Positions 1-7,601 of a stretch of 33,993 bases of DNA are shown here, in pieces. Position numbers and translations under genes: made by a program. How positions within the stretch are numbered: position 1 is the stretch's first letter; each line of letters starts with the position of its first letter. Origin of the DNA: an uncultured Prevotella sp. (GTDB lineage: Bacteria; Bacteroidota; Bacteroidia; Bacteroidales; Bacteroidaceae); assembly GCA_937906495.1 (NCBI GenBank), contig CALCVT010000053.1, forward strand, positions 1 to 33,993, read 5' to 3'. The notes under the pieces are model-generated. The model had not been told where the DNA came from. It did no database searches and saw nothing but the letters and a program-made list of their open reading frames with translations.

Positions 1-142
1 AATTATTGAAAGCACGCTTTCAAATTTGCTTCTTCATTCGCCTTTCACTATCTTTAGATAAGATAGGCTGCGGCTCAGCATAATCAAATTATTGAAAGCA
101 CGCTTTCAAATTTGCTTCTTCATTCGCCTTTCACTATCTTTG
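1..142. repeat. Tandem promoter-bearing repeat, element A
   Basis: A 55-base unit occurs at 1-55 and again, identical, at 87-141 (period 86). Each copy starts with a near-perfect palindrome, TTGAAAGC-AC-GCTTTCAA (6-23 and 92-109), then has TTTG, 20 bases, and a -7-like box. The box is TATCTTTA in copy 1 (49-56) and a consensus TATCTTTG in copy 2 (135-142). In the spacer after copy 1, CTATCTT (48-54) can pair with AAGATAG (60-66) around TAGAT. A related element with the same layout lies at 30012-30134. Its left edge may continue outside the window. Confidence 0.85.
111..142 (+). promoter_or_regulatory. Promoter for the lemA-to-Thg1 gene run
   Basis: TTTG at 111-114, exactly 20 bases, then TATCTTTG at 135-142 matches the Bacteroidetes primary sigma consensus (TTTG / TAnnTTTG). 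Transcription would start near 148, giving a leader of about 120 bases before the ATG at 271. The leader contains a five-codon reading frame including its stop (ATG at 191), with no evidence of function. Confidence 0.75.
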
Positions 143-270
143 TACGCAAAAGCAGGATATAGTTTTAATTTTTACTGCATCACAGAACGCATGGAAAATA
201 CTTAGAATTGTGTCTTGTCTTTTTGAATTCAGGTGATAAATAATACCTTTAATAACCCATCTAATTAGTT

Positions 271-1023
271 ATGGCAAATCTTTTAGACGAAACAACAGGG
301 CCTGTTAACAGCGAGGGCCGCGACATTCATGTAATCGATAAACAGCTTCCTGTTACAATTGGTTTTGGTTCGCTACTCTTCGAAATAGCTTTGTGGCTGG
401 TAGGCCCTTTAGCCGTTTTGCTCTATGTGTTTGTGCTTAGTGGCGGTGCGCTCGAAAATCCCGGTATGGTGGCTGGAATAGGCTGTTTAGTAGGTATGCT
501 GCCCGGCCTTATTTTTGTATTTATGAAGATTTCGGCACGCAACTACTTTCAGCAACTTGAGCAGCGCATACAGGCTGAGGCTTCGAATATCGACAATTTC
601 CTGGAGCAGCGTGTGCAGATTTTGCAGAACGTGGCAGGCATTCTTGACCGTGCCATTGAACTTGATAAAGACGTGATGAAGTCGGTTGCCGCCCTGCGTG
701 CAGGACGGGTCAACGAAACTAACCGCAGCGAGGTAAACCAGCAAATCAATACCGCCTTTGGTCATCTTTTTCCCAACGTCGAAGCCTATCCCGAACTCAA
801 GGCTCATCAGGCGATAGCCGATGCCATGCAGCAGAATAGCTATCTGCAACGCGAAATTACAGCTGCGCGCACCGTGTATAACAGCCGTGTGACGCAGTGG
901 AACACTGACATTTTTGCCTGGCCTACCAAAATGATTGTGGCTGCACGCCAGCAGTACACTACACGCATCCCCTTTACAGCGTCGGCTGAAACAAAAGAGC
1001 AGGCACGTGCAAAATTCTTTTAA
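271..1023 (+). CDS. LemA family membrane protein
   Basis: This 250-residue protein belongs to the LemA family, membrane-anchored helical-bundle proteins of uncertain function. Two hydrophobic segments (about residues 32-55 and 66-86) come before the long helical region that starts around NYFQQLEQRIQAEASNIDNF and runs to the C-terminus. The late motif YNSRVTQWNTDIFAWP is the characteristic LemA pattern (YN..V...N..I...P). Classical LemA proteins have a single N-terminal anchor, so the second hydrophobic segment is a variation. The next gene starts 9 bases after the stop, so the two are almost certainly cotranscribed, and the partner is also a two-TM protein. The start ATG lies downstream of a consensus promoter. 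The family assignment is good; the biological role is unknown. Confidence 0.85.
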   Translation: MANLLDETTGPVNSEGRDIHVIDKQLPVTIGFGSLLFEIALWLVGPLAVLLYVFVLSGGALENPGMVAGIGCLVGMLPGLIFVFMKISARNYFQQLEQRIQAEASNIDNFLEQRVQILQNVAGILDRAIELDKDVMKSVAALRAGRVNETNRSEVNQQINTAFGHLFPNVEAYPELKAHQAIADAMQQNSYLQREITAARTVYNSRVTQWNTDIFAWPTKMIVAARQQYTTRIPFTASAETKEQARAKFF

Positions 1024-1032
1024 CCCAGCAAT

Positions 1033-2790
1033 ATGGCAGAACCCATATACGATCCGCTGAAGGAATATGACCAGGTGTTTCGCGATCGTTTTAAGCAAGT
1101 AGCTGAACAAACCTTTGCCGATTTGGCTCAGGCGGCATCAGTTGATGTCGAAGCAAATCGCAATACGTGTGCAACCATCTACGATGTACAAGGCAACAAG
1201 AAGGAGGTGGATAACCAAATCAGTATGTGGAACATGCTGCTCGTTGGATTGGTAGTACTGGTATTAGGTATCGGTGTGTTTATGTATTATACCTATTCGA
1301 ACAGTGGTTTTCGTCCCAATGGTACAATCAATCCTGTTAACTTCTTTGCCGGAGGTTTGCTTGTATTGGGATTGGCAATTTTTGGCGCGGTGAAAATCAA
1401 TCGCAAACGCAATGATCTTCGAGAAGAAAGCGAAATACTTGCCAGTCAGGCCGAAACCCTAACCCGCCAGGCCTGGCAACAAATGCAACCGCTCAACCGC
1501 TTGTTCGACTGGGACGTGCTTGCGCGAATGATTACCCAAACCATGCCTCAGGTAGTTTTCGACCCTTATTTCTCAACCAGGCGTGTAGCCGATTTGAAGC
1601 GCATATACCAATGGGATGAAGAAGATAACGAAGATTCCTCGGTGATATTTGTTCACTCCGGACAGATAAACGGCAATCCTTTTGTACTTTGCCGTTCGCT
1701 TAATATGGAGTGGGGTACAAAAGTTTATAGGGGTTCGAAAACCATCAGTTGGACAACCCGTGAGCGGGGAGCAGACGGAAAAATGCAGACTGTGCACCAT
1801 TCTGAAACGCTCTATGCTTACGTAGAAGCTCCTTGCCCCGAATATTTTGAAAGTACCCGGTTGATTTATGGCAATACGGCAGCGCCCGACCTTGTCTTTG
1901 ACCGTATGCCCAACGGACTGGCAGGCGAAGAGGGGTCGCTGCGTTACCGGTTCAATCGCCGCAAATTGCGTAAAAAGGCACGCAATCTGGAGAATAGCGA
2001 CTATGCCATGCTTACGAACGAAGAGTTCGAAGTGGCTTTCGATACCAGTAACCGCAACAACAACCAGCAGTTTGCCTTGCTCTTTACACCGATGGCGCAA
2101 GCCAGTATGCTCAATTTGCTAAAGGATAAAACTAATGGCTATGGTGATGACTTCAACTTTTATAAGGACCATATGATTAATACCATCGTTCCCGACCATC
2201 TGCAGGATATAGCGTTGGATATGAACCCTGCGAACTACTATAGCTTTGATTTTGACCATTCGAAACGGAACTTTGTGGTTTTCAACAACGAACTTTTCCG
2301 CGCCATTTACTTTACATTTGCGCCTTTGCTCTGCGTGCCCCTTTATCAGCAGCACCGGCCGCACCACGACATTTATGGCCGCAACATGCAGTTACAAAGT
2401 GCTGCCTGGGAACACGAAGCCCAAGCCAACTTTTGGGGGCAGCAGCGCTTTAGGCATGCAAAGTGCGAAACTCCCAGTATACTCAAAACCACCGAGGTGG
2501 AGCGCAGTGGCAGCAAAGTAAAAGTTAAAGTCGCTGCTCATGGTTTTTACACCGAGCAGCGTTTAACCTATGTAAGGCGTAGGGGGGGTGACGGCCGCAC
2601 CCACCAAGTGCCGGTTTATTGGGACGAATATATGCCTATTACAGGTAAAGGTTCGCTCACGCTGTGCGAAGATCCCGGATTTGACGATGTTGCATGCAGT
2701 GTAGCCAGCCGTGCCGACTATATTGAAAAATTCCTGGTTGATAACCAGCTTCAGCATTACCGCAAGCACATGGCATCAAAGTGCAAATAG
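1033..2790 (+). CDS. LemA-linked two-TM membrane protein, unknown function
   Basis: I do not recognise a named function in this 585-residue protein. Residues 1-65 are helical and charged, two TM segments follow at about 68-87 and 102-120, and a short helical stretch leads into a large soluble domain. The region around VFDPYFSTRRVADLKRIYQW (about 175-194) and the following beta-rich part (VIFVHSGQINGNPFVLCRSL) loosely resemble DUF3137-type proteins that sit beside lemA in other bacteria; this resemblance is from memory and not secure. The protein probably has both termini on the same side of the membrane, with the C-terminal domain of about 460 residues as the working part. The 9-base gap to lemA suggests a complex or shared function. 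Confidence 0.7.
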   Translation: MAEPIYDPLKEYDQVFRDRFKQVAEQTFADLAQAASVDVEANRNTCATIYDVQGNKKEVDNQISMWNMLLVGLVVLVLGIGVFMYYTYSNSGFRPNGTINPVNFFAGGLLVLGLAIFGAVKINRKRNDLREESEILASQAETLTRQAWQQMQPLNRLFDWDVLARMITQTMPQVVFDPYFSTRRVADLKRIYQWDEEDNEDSSVIFVHSGQINGNPFVLCRSLNMEWGTKVYRGSKTISWTTRERGADGKMQTVHHSETLYAYVEAPCPEYFESTRLIYGNTAAPDLVFDRMPNGLAGEEGSLRYRFNRRKLRKKARNLENSDYAMLTNEEFEVAFDTSNRNNNQQFALLFTPMAQASMLNLLKDKTNGYGDDFNFYKDHMINTIVPDHLQDIALDMNPANYYSFDFDHSKRNFVVFNNELFRAIYFTFAPLLCVPLYQQHRPHHDIYGRNMQLQSAAWEHEAQANFWGQQRFRHAKCETPSILKTTEVERSGSKVKVKVAAHGFYTEQRLTYVRRRGGDGRTHQVPVYWDEYMPITGKGSLTLCEDPGFDDVACSVASRADYIEKFLVDNQLQHYRKHMASKCK

Positions 2791-2830
2791 ATGATTCGTC
2801 AGTGCCACTTGTTTTACGATTAAAGCGTCT

Positions 2831-3298
2831 ATGAATTTGCCTTTTCAGATAACTGACACCTCTCAGATAATCATATTTATCGGTCTGCAAGCCAGTGGAA
2901 AGACAACGTTTTATGAGAGCCTGCTGGCCTGTCGCGGATTGGTGCATATCAATCTCGACACCCTACATACACGCCATCAGGAAGCAATGGCTATTAGAAC
3001 TTGTTTGGACAGTAAGAAGTCGTTGGTAATAGACAATACGAATCCGCAAATTATCGACAGGCAGCGCTACATTCCGCTTGTGAGGGCGCAAGGGTATGAG
3101 GTTATCGGAATTTTCTTTCAGAGTAGGGTGAGGGATTGCATTGAACGGAACGAACAACGTGATTGTCGAGTACCACGCCATGCCATACCTTGCACTTCGA
3201 GCAAACTGCAAATGCCCACTTATGACGAAGGATTTGACCAACTCTACTTTGCGAGAATTGTTGACCAGGGTTTCGAAATAACAAAATGGAATGAATAG
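2831..3298 (+). CDS. P-loop kinase, polynucleotide-kinase-like
   Basis: This 155-residue protein is a compact single-domain P-loop ATPase of the T4 polynucleotide kinase/zeta-toxin type. The Walker A motif is GLQASGKTT (residues 18-26, with K24). Asp43 in INLDTL fits the catalytic base that activates a 5'-OH acceptor. VIDNTNP (about 66-72) is the DNTN signature of the PNK kinase domain. RDCIERNEQRDCRVP (about 101-115) looks like the arginine lid. It has no phosphatase or ligase domain. Its stop is 3 bases before the ATG of the Thg1-like gene, so translation is probably coupled. Inference: it phosphorylates 5'-OH RNA ends before the Thg1-like enzyme acts. It could instead be a nucleoside or small-molecule kinase; the generic label would be AAA family ATPase. 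Confidence 0.8.
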   Translation: MNLPFQITDTSQIIIFIGLQASGKTTFYESLLACRGLVHINLDTLHTRHQEAMAIRTCLDSKKSLVIDNTNPQIIDRQRYIPLVRAQGYEVIGIFFQSRVRDCIERNEQRDCRVPRHAIPCTSSKLQMPTYDEGFDQLYFARIVDQGFEITKWNE

Positions 3299-3301
3299 AT
3301 T

Positions 3302-4063
3302 ATGAATTTTGATGCACTCGACCAGCAGATGAGAAGTTTTGAGCAATCGCTTGACCGCTGTATGCCTCAAGATATTTACATGGTAGTACGATTAGACGGG
3401 CATGGATTCACGCGGCTCACCAAGCGAGAATGGGATTTAGACAAACCTTTCGACATCCGGTTCCGCGATTATATGATTGCTACGCTACGTCGATTAATGG
3501 ATTGCGGTTTCAGAATAATCTATGGCTATAGCCAGAGCGATGAGATTTCGTTACTTTTCCATTTGAAGGAATCCACCTTCGGACGCAAGGAACGCAAGTT
3601 GCTGTCGATACTTGCCTCCGAGGCTTCGGTTACGTTTTCGATGGCATCGGGGAAACATGCCGTATTCGATTGTCGCCTGATTCCGTTGCCAGACGAGCAG
3701 CATGTTATTGACTATTTCCGTTGGCGACAAGAAGATGCCCAACGCAACTCGCTCAATGGCTATTGCTACTGGCTTTTGCGAGCCGACGGACTTTCTGCAC
3801 GTGAGGCGCAACAAAGGATTAGCGGATTTTCGAATGCACAAAAGAATGAACTTCTTGTCGATCATGGAATTCACTTCAAGAATCTGCCACCGTGGCAAAA
3901 GTATGGTGTGAGTATGTATTACACCGATGTTGAGAAAGAAGGCTTCAATCCCGTTACTCAACAATCAAAACCTTGTATCCGACGGGTGTTGCATCTAGCA
4001 GATGAACTACCCGTGGGGCCTTCCTATTCTGCGTTTCTATCTCAGATTATTGCTGTCCAGTAA
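3302..4063 (+). CDS. Thg1-like protein (tRNA-His guanylyltransferase family, 3'-5' polymerase)
   Basis: This 253-residue protein belongs to the Thg1/TLP family, which adds nucleotides to RNA 5' ends in the 3'-to-5' direction. The metal-binding motifs are intact: RLDGHGF (residues 30-36, Asp32) and QSDE (78-81, Asp80/Glu81), matching Asp29, Asp76 and Glu77 of human THG1. RQEDAQRNSLNGYCYW matches the conserved helix containing an Asn that follows. The length is typical of the family. Bacterial tRNA-His usually has G-1 encoded in the gene, so a bacterial homologue is more likely an end-repair TLP than a true G-1 transferase (inference). It is preceded by the PNK-like kinase with a 3-base gap and followed by a strong terminator, so it closes the transcription unit. 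The substrate cannot be read from sequence. Confidence 0.9.
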   Translation: MNFDALDQQMRSFEQSLDRCMPQDIYMVVRLDGHGFTRLTKREWDLDKPFDIRFRDYMIATLRRLMDCGFRIIYGYSQSDEISLLFHLKESTFGRKERKLLSILASEASVTFSMASGKHAVFDCRLIPLPDEQHVIDYFRWRQEDAQRNSLNGYCYWLLRADGLSAREAQQRISGFSNAQKNELLVDHGIHFKNLPPWQKYGVSMYYTDVEKEGFNPVTQQSKPCIRRVLHLADELPVGPSYSAFLSQIIAVQ

Positions 4064-4087
4064 ACCTTTTTCAAGCAATATAAATAT

Positions 4088-4123
4088 GGGCTGACACCTT
4101 GTAAGAGGTGTCAGCCCTTTTTG
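4088..4123 (+). terminator. Rho-independent terminator after the Thg1-like gene
   Basis: GGGCTGACACCT (4088-4099) pairs perfectly with AGGTGTCAGCCC (4106-4117) around a six-base loop, and a T run follows directly. This is the first terminator after position 271, so it ends the four-gene run. Confidence 0.93.
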
Positions 4124-4293
4124 ATGATTTTTATTTTGCTAAAATAAAATATAACTCAAAACAGGCATTTTACCAGACAGCAATAAAATAGAAATTGTGC
4201 AAACCAACAGTTGTTATAAATAGTTTGCCTGCCTGTAGTAGAAGTGTGCTTGAAATGTATAAATACTGCAATCTTATCGTCATTTGCCAGCAC

Positions 4294-4301
4294 TACTTTT
4301 G
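4294..4301 (+). promoter_or_regulatory. -7 box for the phosphoesterase gene
   Basis: TACTTTTG matches TAnnTTTG. No good -33 TTTG lies 20 bases upstream. Transcription would start near 4307, so the ATG at 4335 is the first usable start; the in-frame ATG at 4284 lies upstream of this box. Confidence 0.55.
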
Positions 4302-4334
4302 CACCGACAAAAGTATTCATCCACATCAAAAGAC

Positions 4335-7300
4335 ATGAACAAAAGAAAGTTACTACTTCCATTGCTCTCCTTAGCACTCTGCGGAAACGTTTATGGACAG
4401 TCGGGCACGATTGAAGGACGTCCGGTTATGAAAGTAGACGAAACAGCCACCTTTCGGGTTGTAGGCACCACCGATGTTTCGAATTACGAATGGATTGCTC
4501 CTACAGGCTGCCGCATCGTTTCGGGGCAGGGCACACCGACCATCGAAGTGACCTCAACCTTCCTGGCACAGGACAGTCCTTTGCGGCTGGTGCTTAAGCA
4601 GCATGACGGAACTGACCATACACTGGATTTTCCCATAAAGTTTAGCCGCTATGTACAAAGTGTAAAGGACTATACCATAGCACTGGGCGAGTCGGTAGAA
4701 ATTGGTGGCGAAAAGCGTACGGAAGCCGACATTTATTATACACCGGCCGAAGAAGGACAGGTAGTTGCACACCGATTGACTGTCAGCCCCAAGACCGGTG
4801 TATATGTCGAAATGACTAAGCCTTACCTGCAGACCGCAGGACCTCATTCGATGTGGATTTGTTGGAAGACCTCCTTCGAACAGACTCCGAAGGTGATTTC
4901 TGGCACCGAGAAAGGTAAACTAACTGAAACGCTGGAAGGAACTACAGACGACCTTTCAGAATTGGGTAACCAGTACTATTGGAACTCTGTTCACCTAACT
5001 GGTCTTAAACCCAATACCATTTATTATTATCAAGTGATAAGTGGCGACCATCGGAGCGAAGTATATCACTTCCGTACGATGCCCGCTAAAGAAAGTCGCG
5101 AACCTATGCGTATTCTTTTGATGGGCGACCATCAAATCAAGAGCCGAAGCGGCTATGAATGGCTGATGAAGGCTGCCCAACGTAAGATACAAGAGGAATA
5201 TGGCGATCCGGCAGCTTCGGTCAATATGATTATGAATATTGGCGACCAGGTGGATATTGCTACCTTGGAGCAGTATGAGCAGATTCACCTCTACAAGTCG
5301 GAACTTCTTTCGCCCTATTTGCCTATTATGACGGCAGTCGGCAATCACGACACCTATGGTGATACGGGTATGCACCGCTACAATACGCATTACCATTATG
5401 AAGATTTGGAATACCAGGGTATAAGCAGTGGTACCGAAAACTATTATGCATATCAGGCCGGTCGCATCCTCTTTGTGGTGCTCTCGTCAGAACATACCGG
5501 CGATGAACAGAAAAACTGGGTGCGTAAGGTGGTTGATGCTGCCAAGCAGGACGATAGTGTCGACTTTATTATCAGTGTAAACCATCGCCCCATTCAAGCC
5601 GAACAATACATTGGCGATATCTCGGCCTGGATAAGGAACGAAATTGTGCCCATCCTCTCCGAAACCCCCAAGCATGTGCTTAATTATGGTGGACATCACC
5701 ATCTTTACCATCGTGGACAACTCACTGACTATCCGCTTTATCACATCATCAATGGCGGTGCTTCGTGGGACCAACTTTGGGGCATGTCGTCGGAGTGTGA
5801 CTACGATGATGTTCAAAAAACGATTGACTATTGGGGCTATCAGATATTGGAATTTGACTTTGAGAAAAAGGAAATGAAGGCCACCTGCTATGCGATTGGC
5901 AATAAGGATATCGTGACCGATAATATCCAAATTGATACCTTTAGCCGCACGCTCGGAAAGGCTGCTCCGCAAAAGCCCGAAATCAAGGAACTTGCAACCG
6001 ATACTGTGACGTTACCCTTTACGTTTGAGGGATCTGTCTATCAAACGGATACCGACGAGAAGTTGAACACGGTGCAGTACCAGTTCTCGCTGAATAAAGA
6101 CTTTTCGACCGTTGAGTATAATAAAGTGCGCGATGTTGAAAACCTTTACGGATCTACCGGAAAGCCTTTGCATATACCCATTGACTTAAACGAGCGAACC
6201 GATATTACCCGCCTCACCATCGAGGAGAATCAACTTAAAAACGGCACCTACTATGTGCGTATGCGCTATCGCGATGCCAATATGGAGTGGTCGGAATGGT
6301 CAGATAGCCGCCAGTTTACCGTAACGGGCAGTATATCGGGCGATCCTGCTATTACCTTGGAGCAAGTGAGTGTAGAGCCTGGTCAAGATCTGGTTATTGC
6401 TTACGAGCATGCACCCGTCGGAAAGAATGCCTGGATTGGCATTTACCGTAAGGGCGAAGTGCCGGTACTTACCCGCTCGTATAAATGGCAGTATACCCCG
6501 GCGCAGTCGGGTACACTGACCTTCAATATTGACGATACGAACGAATACTTTGCCGTGCTTTTCAAGGACAAAGGCTACACTGAAATCAGTAAACGCATCC
6601 CCTTTTATGTTGGACCGAAGCCCCAGCTCAGTTTGCAGAAAACGGCCTACGAGGATGGCGAAGCTATCGAAATCAGTTATGCCAATGCTCCGGCCATGAA
6701 GGATGACTGGATTGGTATTTACAAACGTGGAAAAACGCCCGGAACGGTCGACCTTTCCGATTCTTGGGACTATCTGGGTCAAAAGGTTGAAGGTACACTG
6801 ACCTTAGGAAAGGGATTGCCCAAAGGCTATTATTTTGTGAACTACTTTACCAAAGGTGGCTATTTTGAACCAGCTGAGCGTACTTATTTTTCAATTGGTA
6901 AAAATATATCATCAGTGTCAACCGACAAAACCGTGTTTACCACTGAAGAGTCTATACAGATTCATTATCAAAACGGACCAGGTACTCCTAAGGATTGGGT
7001 CGGTGTGTATCTTGATGGCAAAGACCCGAATGTTGACGAATTGGATGGGTTCTATTATACCTATGGAGCAACTGAAGGAACCATTTCAGTTAAGGCTGGC
7101 GAACTCAAACCTGGCGATTATTTTGCCTCGCTCTTCATTAACGACTCTTACGACGAAGTTTCTGAGCGTATCCACTTCAAGGTTGAAGGCGAAACCGTGG
7201 GTATAGATGCACCTGCTGCCGATGAATCGTTAAAGCTTTATCCCAATCCGCTTACAGGCGGTGTGCTGCATCTTGAAGGAAATACCTATACTTCAGCTGC

Positions 7301-7460
7301 AATCTACAGCATAACGGGTAACCTTTTGCGTAAGGTTGGTTTGCAGCAAGGCAATTGCAACATTTCGCTCAGCGACCTGCCTGCGGGTATGTACCTCATT
7401 CGTTTTGCTGATGGTGACAATGCCGGAACAGTGCGCAAAATATTGAAGACCGGTAAGTAA
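4335..7460 (+). CDS. Secreted calcineurin-like phosphoesterase with T9SS sorting domain
   Basis: This 1041-residue protein starts at 4335 because the signal peptide (MNKRKLLLPLLSLALCGNVYGQ) begins there and the promoter box lies between it and the upstream ATG. Order: beta-rich N-terminal region; purple-acid-phosphatase-like fibronectin fold (about 155-255); metallophosphatase core with MGDHQ (Asp265), NIGDQVD (Asp304), GNHD (337-340, Asn337/His338), NHRP (His417) and GGHHH (His454/His456). A beta linker follows, then three tandem repeats of about 95 residues (about 668-762, 761-857, 858-952), each with a WIGIY/WVGVY core. A T9SS type A sorting domain (about 966-1041, starting LKLYPNP) ends the protein. 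It should be exported and attached to the cell surface by T9SS. The first motif reads GDHQ instead of the usual GDxH. The substrate is unknown; phosphomonoester or phosphodiester hydrolysis is expected. Confidence 0.9.
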   Translation: MNKRKLLLPLLSLALCGNVYGQSGTIEGRPVMKVDETATFRVVGTTDVSNYEWIAPTGCRIVSGQGTPTIEVTSTFLAQDSPLRLVLKQHDGTDHTLDFPIKFSRYVQSVKDYTIALGESVEIGGEKRTEADIYYTPAEEGQVVAHRLTVSPKTGVYVEMTKPYLQTAGPHSMWICWKTSFEQTPKVISGTEKGKLTETLEGTTDDLSELGNQYYWNSVHLTGLKPNTIYYYQVISGDHRSEVYHFRTMPAKESREPMRILLMGDHQIKSRSGYEWLMKAAQRKIQEEYGDPAASVNMIMNIGDQVDIATLEQYEQIHLYKSELLSPYLPIMTAVGNHDTYGDTGMHRYNTHYHYEDLEYQGISSGTENYYAYQAGRILFVVLSSEHTGDEQKNWVRKVVDAAKQDDSVDFIISVNHRPIQAEQYIGDISAWIRNEIVPILSETPKHVLNYGGHHHLYHRGQLTDYPLYHIINGGASWDQLWGMSSECDYDDVQKTIDYWGYQILEFDFEKKEMKATCYAIGNKDIVTDNIQIDTFSRTLGKAAPQKPEIKELATDTVTLPFTFEGSVYQTDTDEKLNTVQYQFSLNKDFSTVEYNKVRDVENLYGSTGKPLHIPIDLNERTDITRLTIEENQLKNGTYYVRMRYRDANMEWSEWSDSRQFTVTGSISGDPAITLEQVSVEPGQDLVIAYEHAPVGKNAWIGIYRKGEVPVLTRSYKWQYTPAQSGTLTFNIDDTNEYFAVLFKDKGYTEISKRIPFYVGPKPQLSLQKTAYEDGEAIEISYANAPAMKDDWIGIYKRGKTPGTVDLSDSWDYLGQKVEGTLTLGKGLPKGYYFVNYFTKGGYFEPAERTYFSIGKNISSVSTDKTVFTTEESIQIHYQNGPGTPKDWVGVYLDGKDPNVDELDGFYYTYGATEGTISVKAGELKPGDYFASLFINDSYDEVSERIHFKVEGETVGIDAPAADESLKLYPNPLTGGVLHLEGNTYTSAAIYSITGNLLRKVGLQQGNCNISLSDLPAGMYLIRFADGDNAGTVRKILKTGK

Positions 7461-7491
7461 AATCTATTTCAACTGCTGCTATAAATACAAG

Positions 7492-7553
7492 GCAGCCGCT
7501 GTACGTGTCGCTTCCTGCAAAGGATGCTGACTGGTACAGCGGCTGCTTGTTTT
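7492..7553. terminator. Bidirectional terminator between converging genes
   Basis: GCAGCCGCTGTAC (7492-7504) pairs perfectly with GTACAGCGGCTGC (7534-7546). TTGTTTTT follows on the + strand, and the - strand side is also U-rich. It lies between the + strand phosphoesterase and the - strand TonB receptor, so it probably serves both. Confidence 0.8.
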
Positions 7554-7601
7554 TGGTATGGGAACTTGCCAGAGTTGGCAGGCTCAATGAATGGATGAGT
7601 A

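Noticed and set aside
1..142. CRISPR-like array
   Set aside because: Only two copies with a single spacer, the repeat is 55 bases, and it contains promoter elements; no cas genes are nearby.
1..142. Invertible promoter (phase switch)
   Set aside because: The long copies are direct repeats, not inverted repeats flanking the promoter, and no recombinase gene is in the window.
487..1110. 207-codon open frame on the - strand opposite the LemA gene
   Set aside because: Overlaps two supported genes on the other strand and has the composition of an antisense shadow.
4284..4334. Upstream in-frame ATG for the phosphoesterase
   Set aside because: The -7 box lies downstream of it and it would bury the signal peptide, so the ATG at 4335 is preferred.
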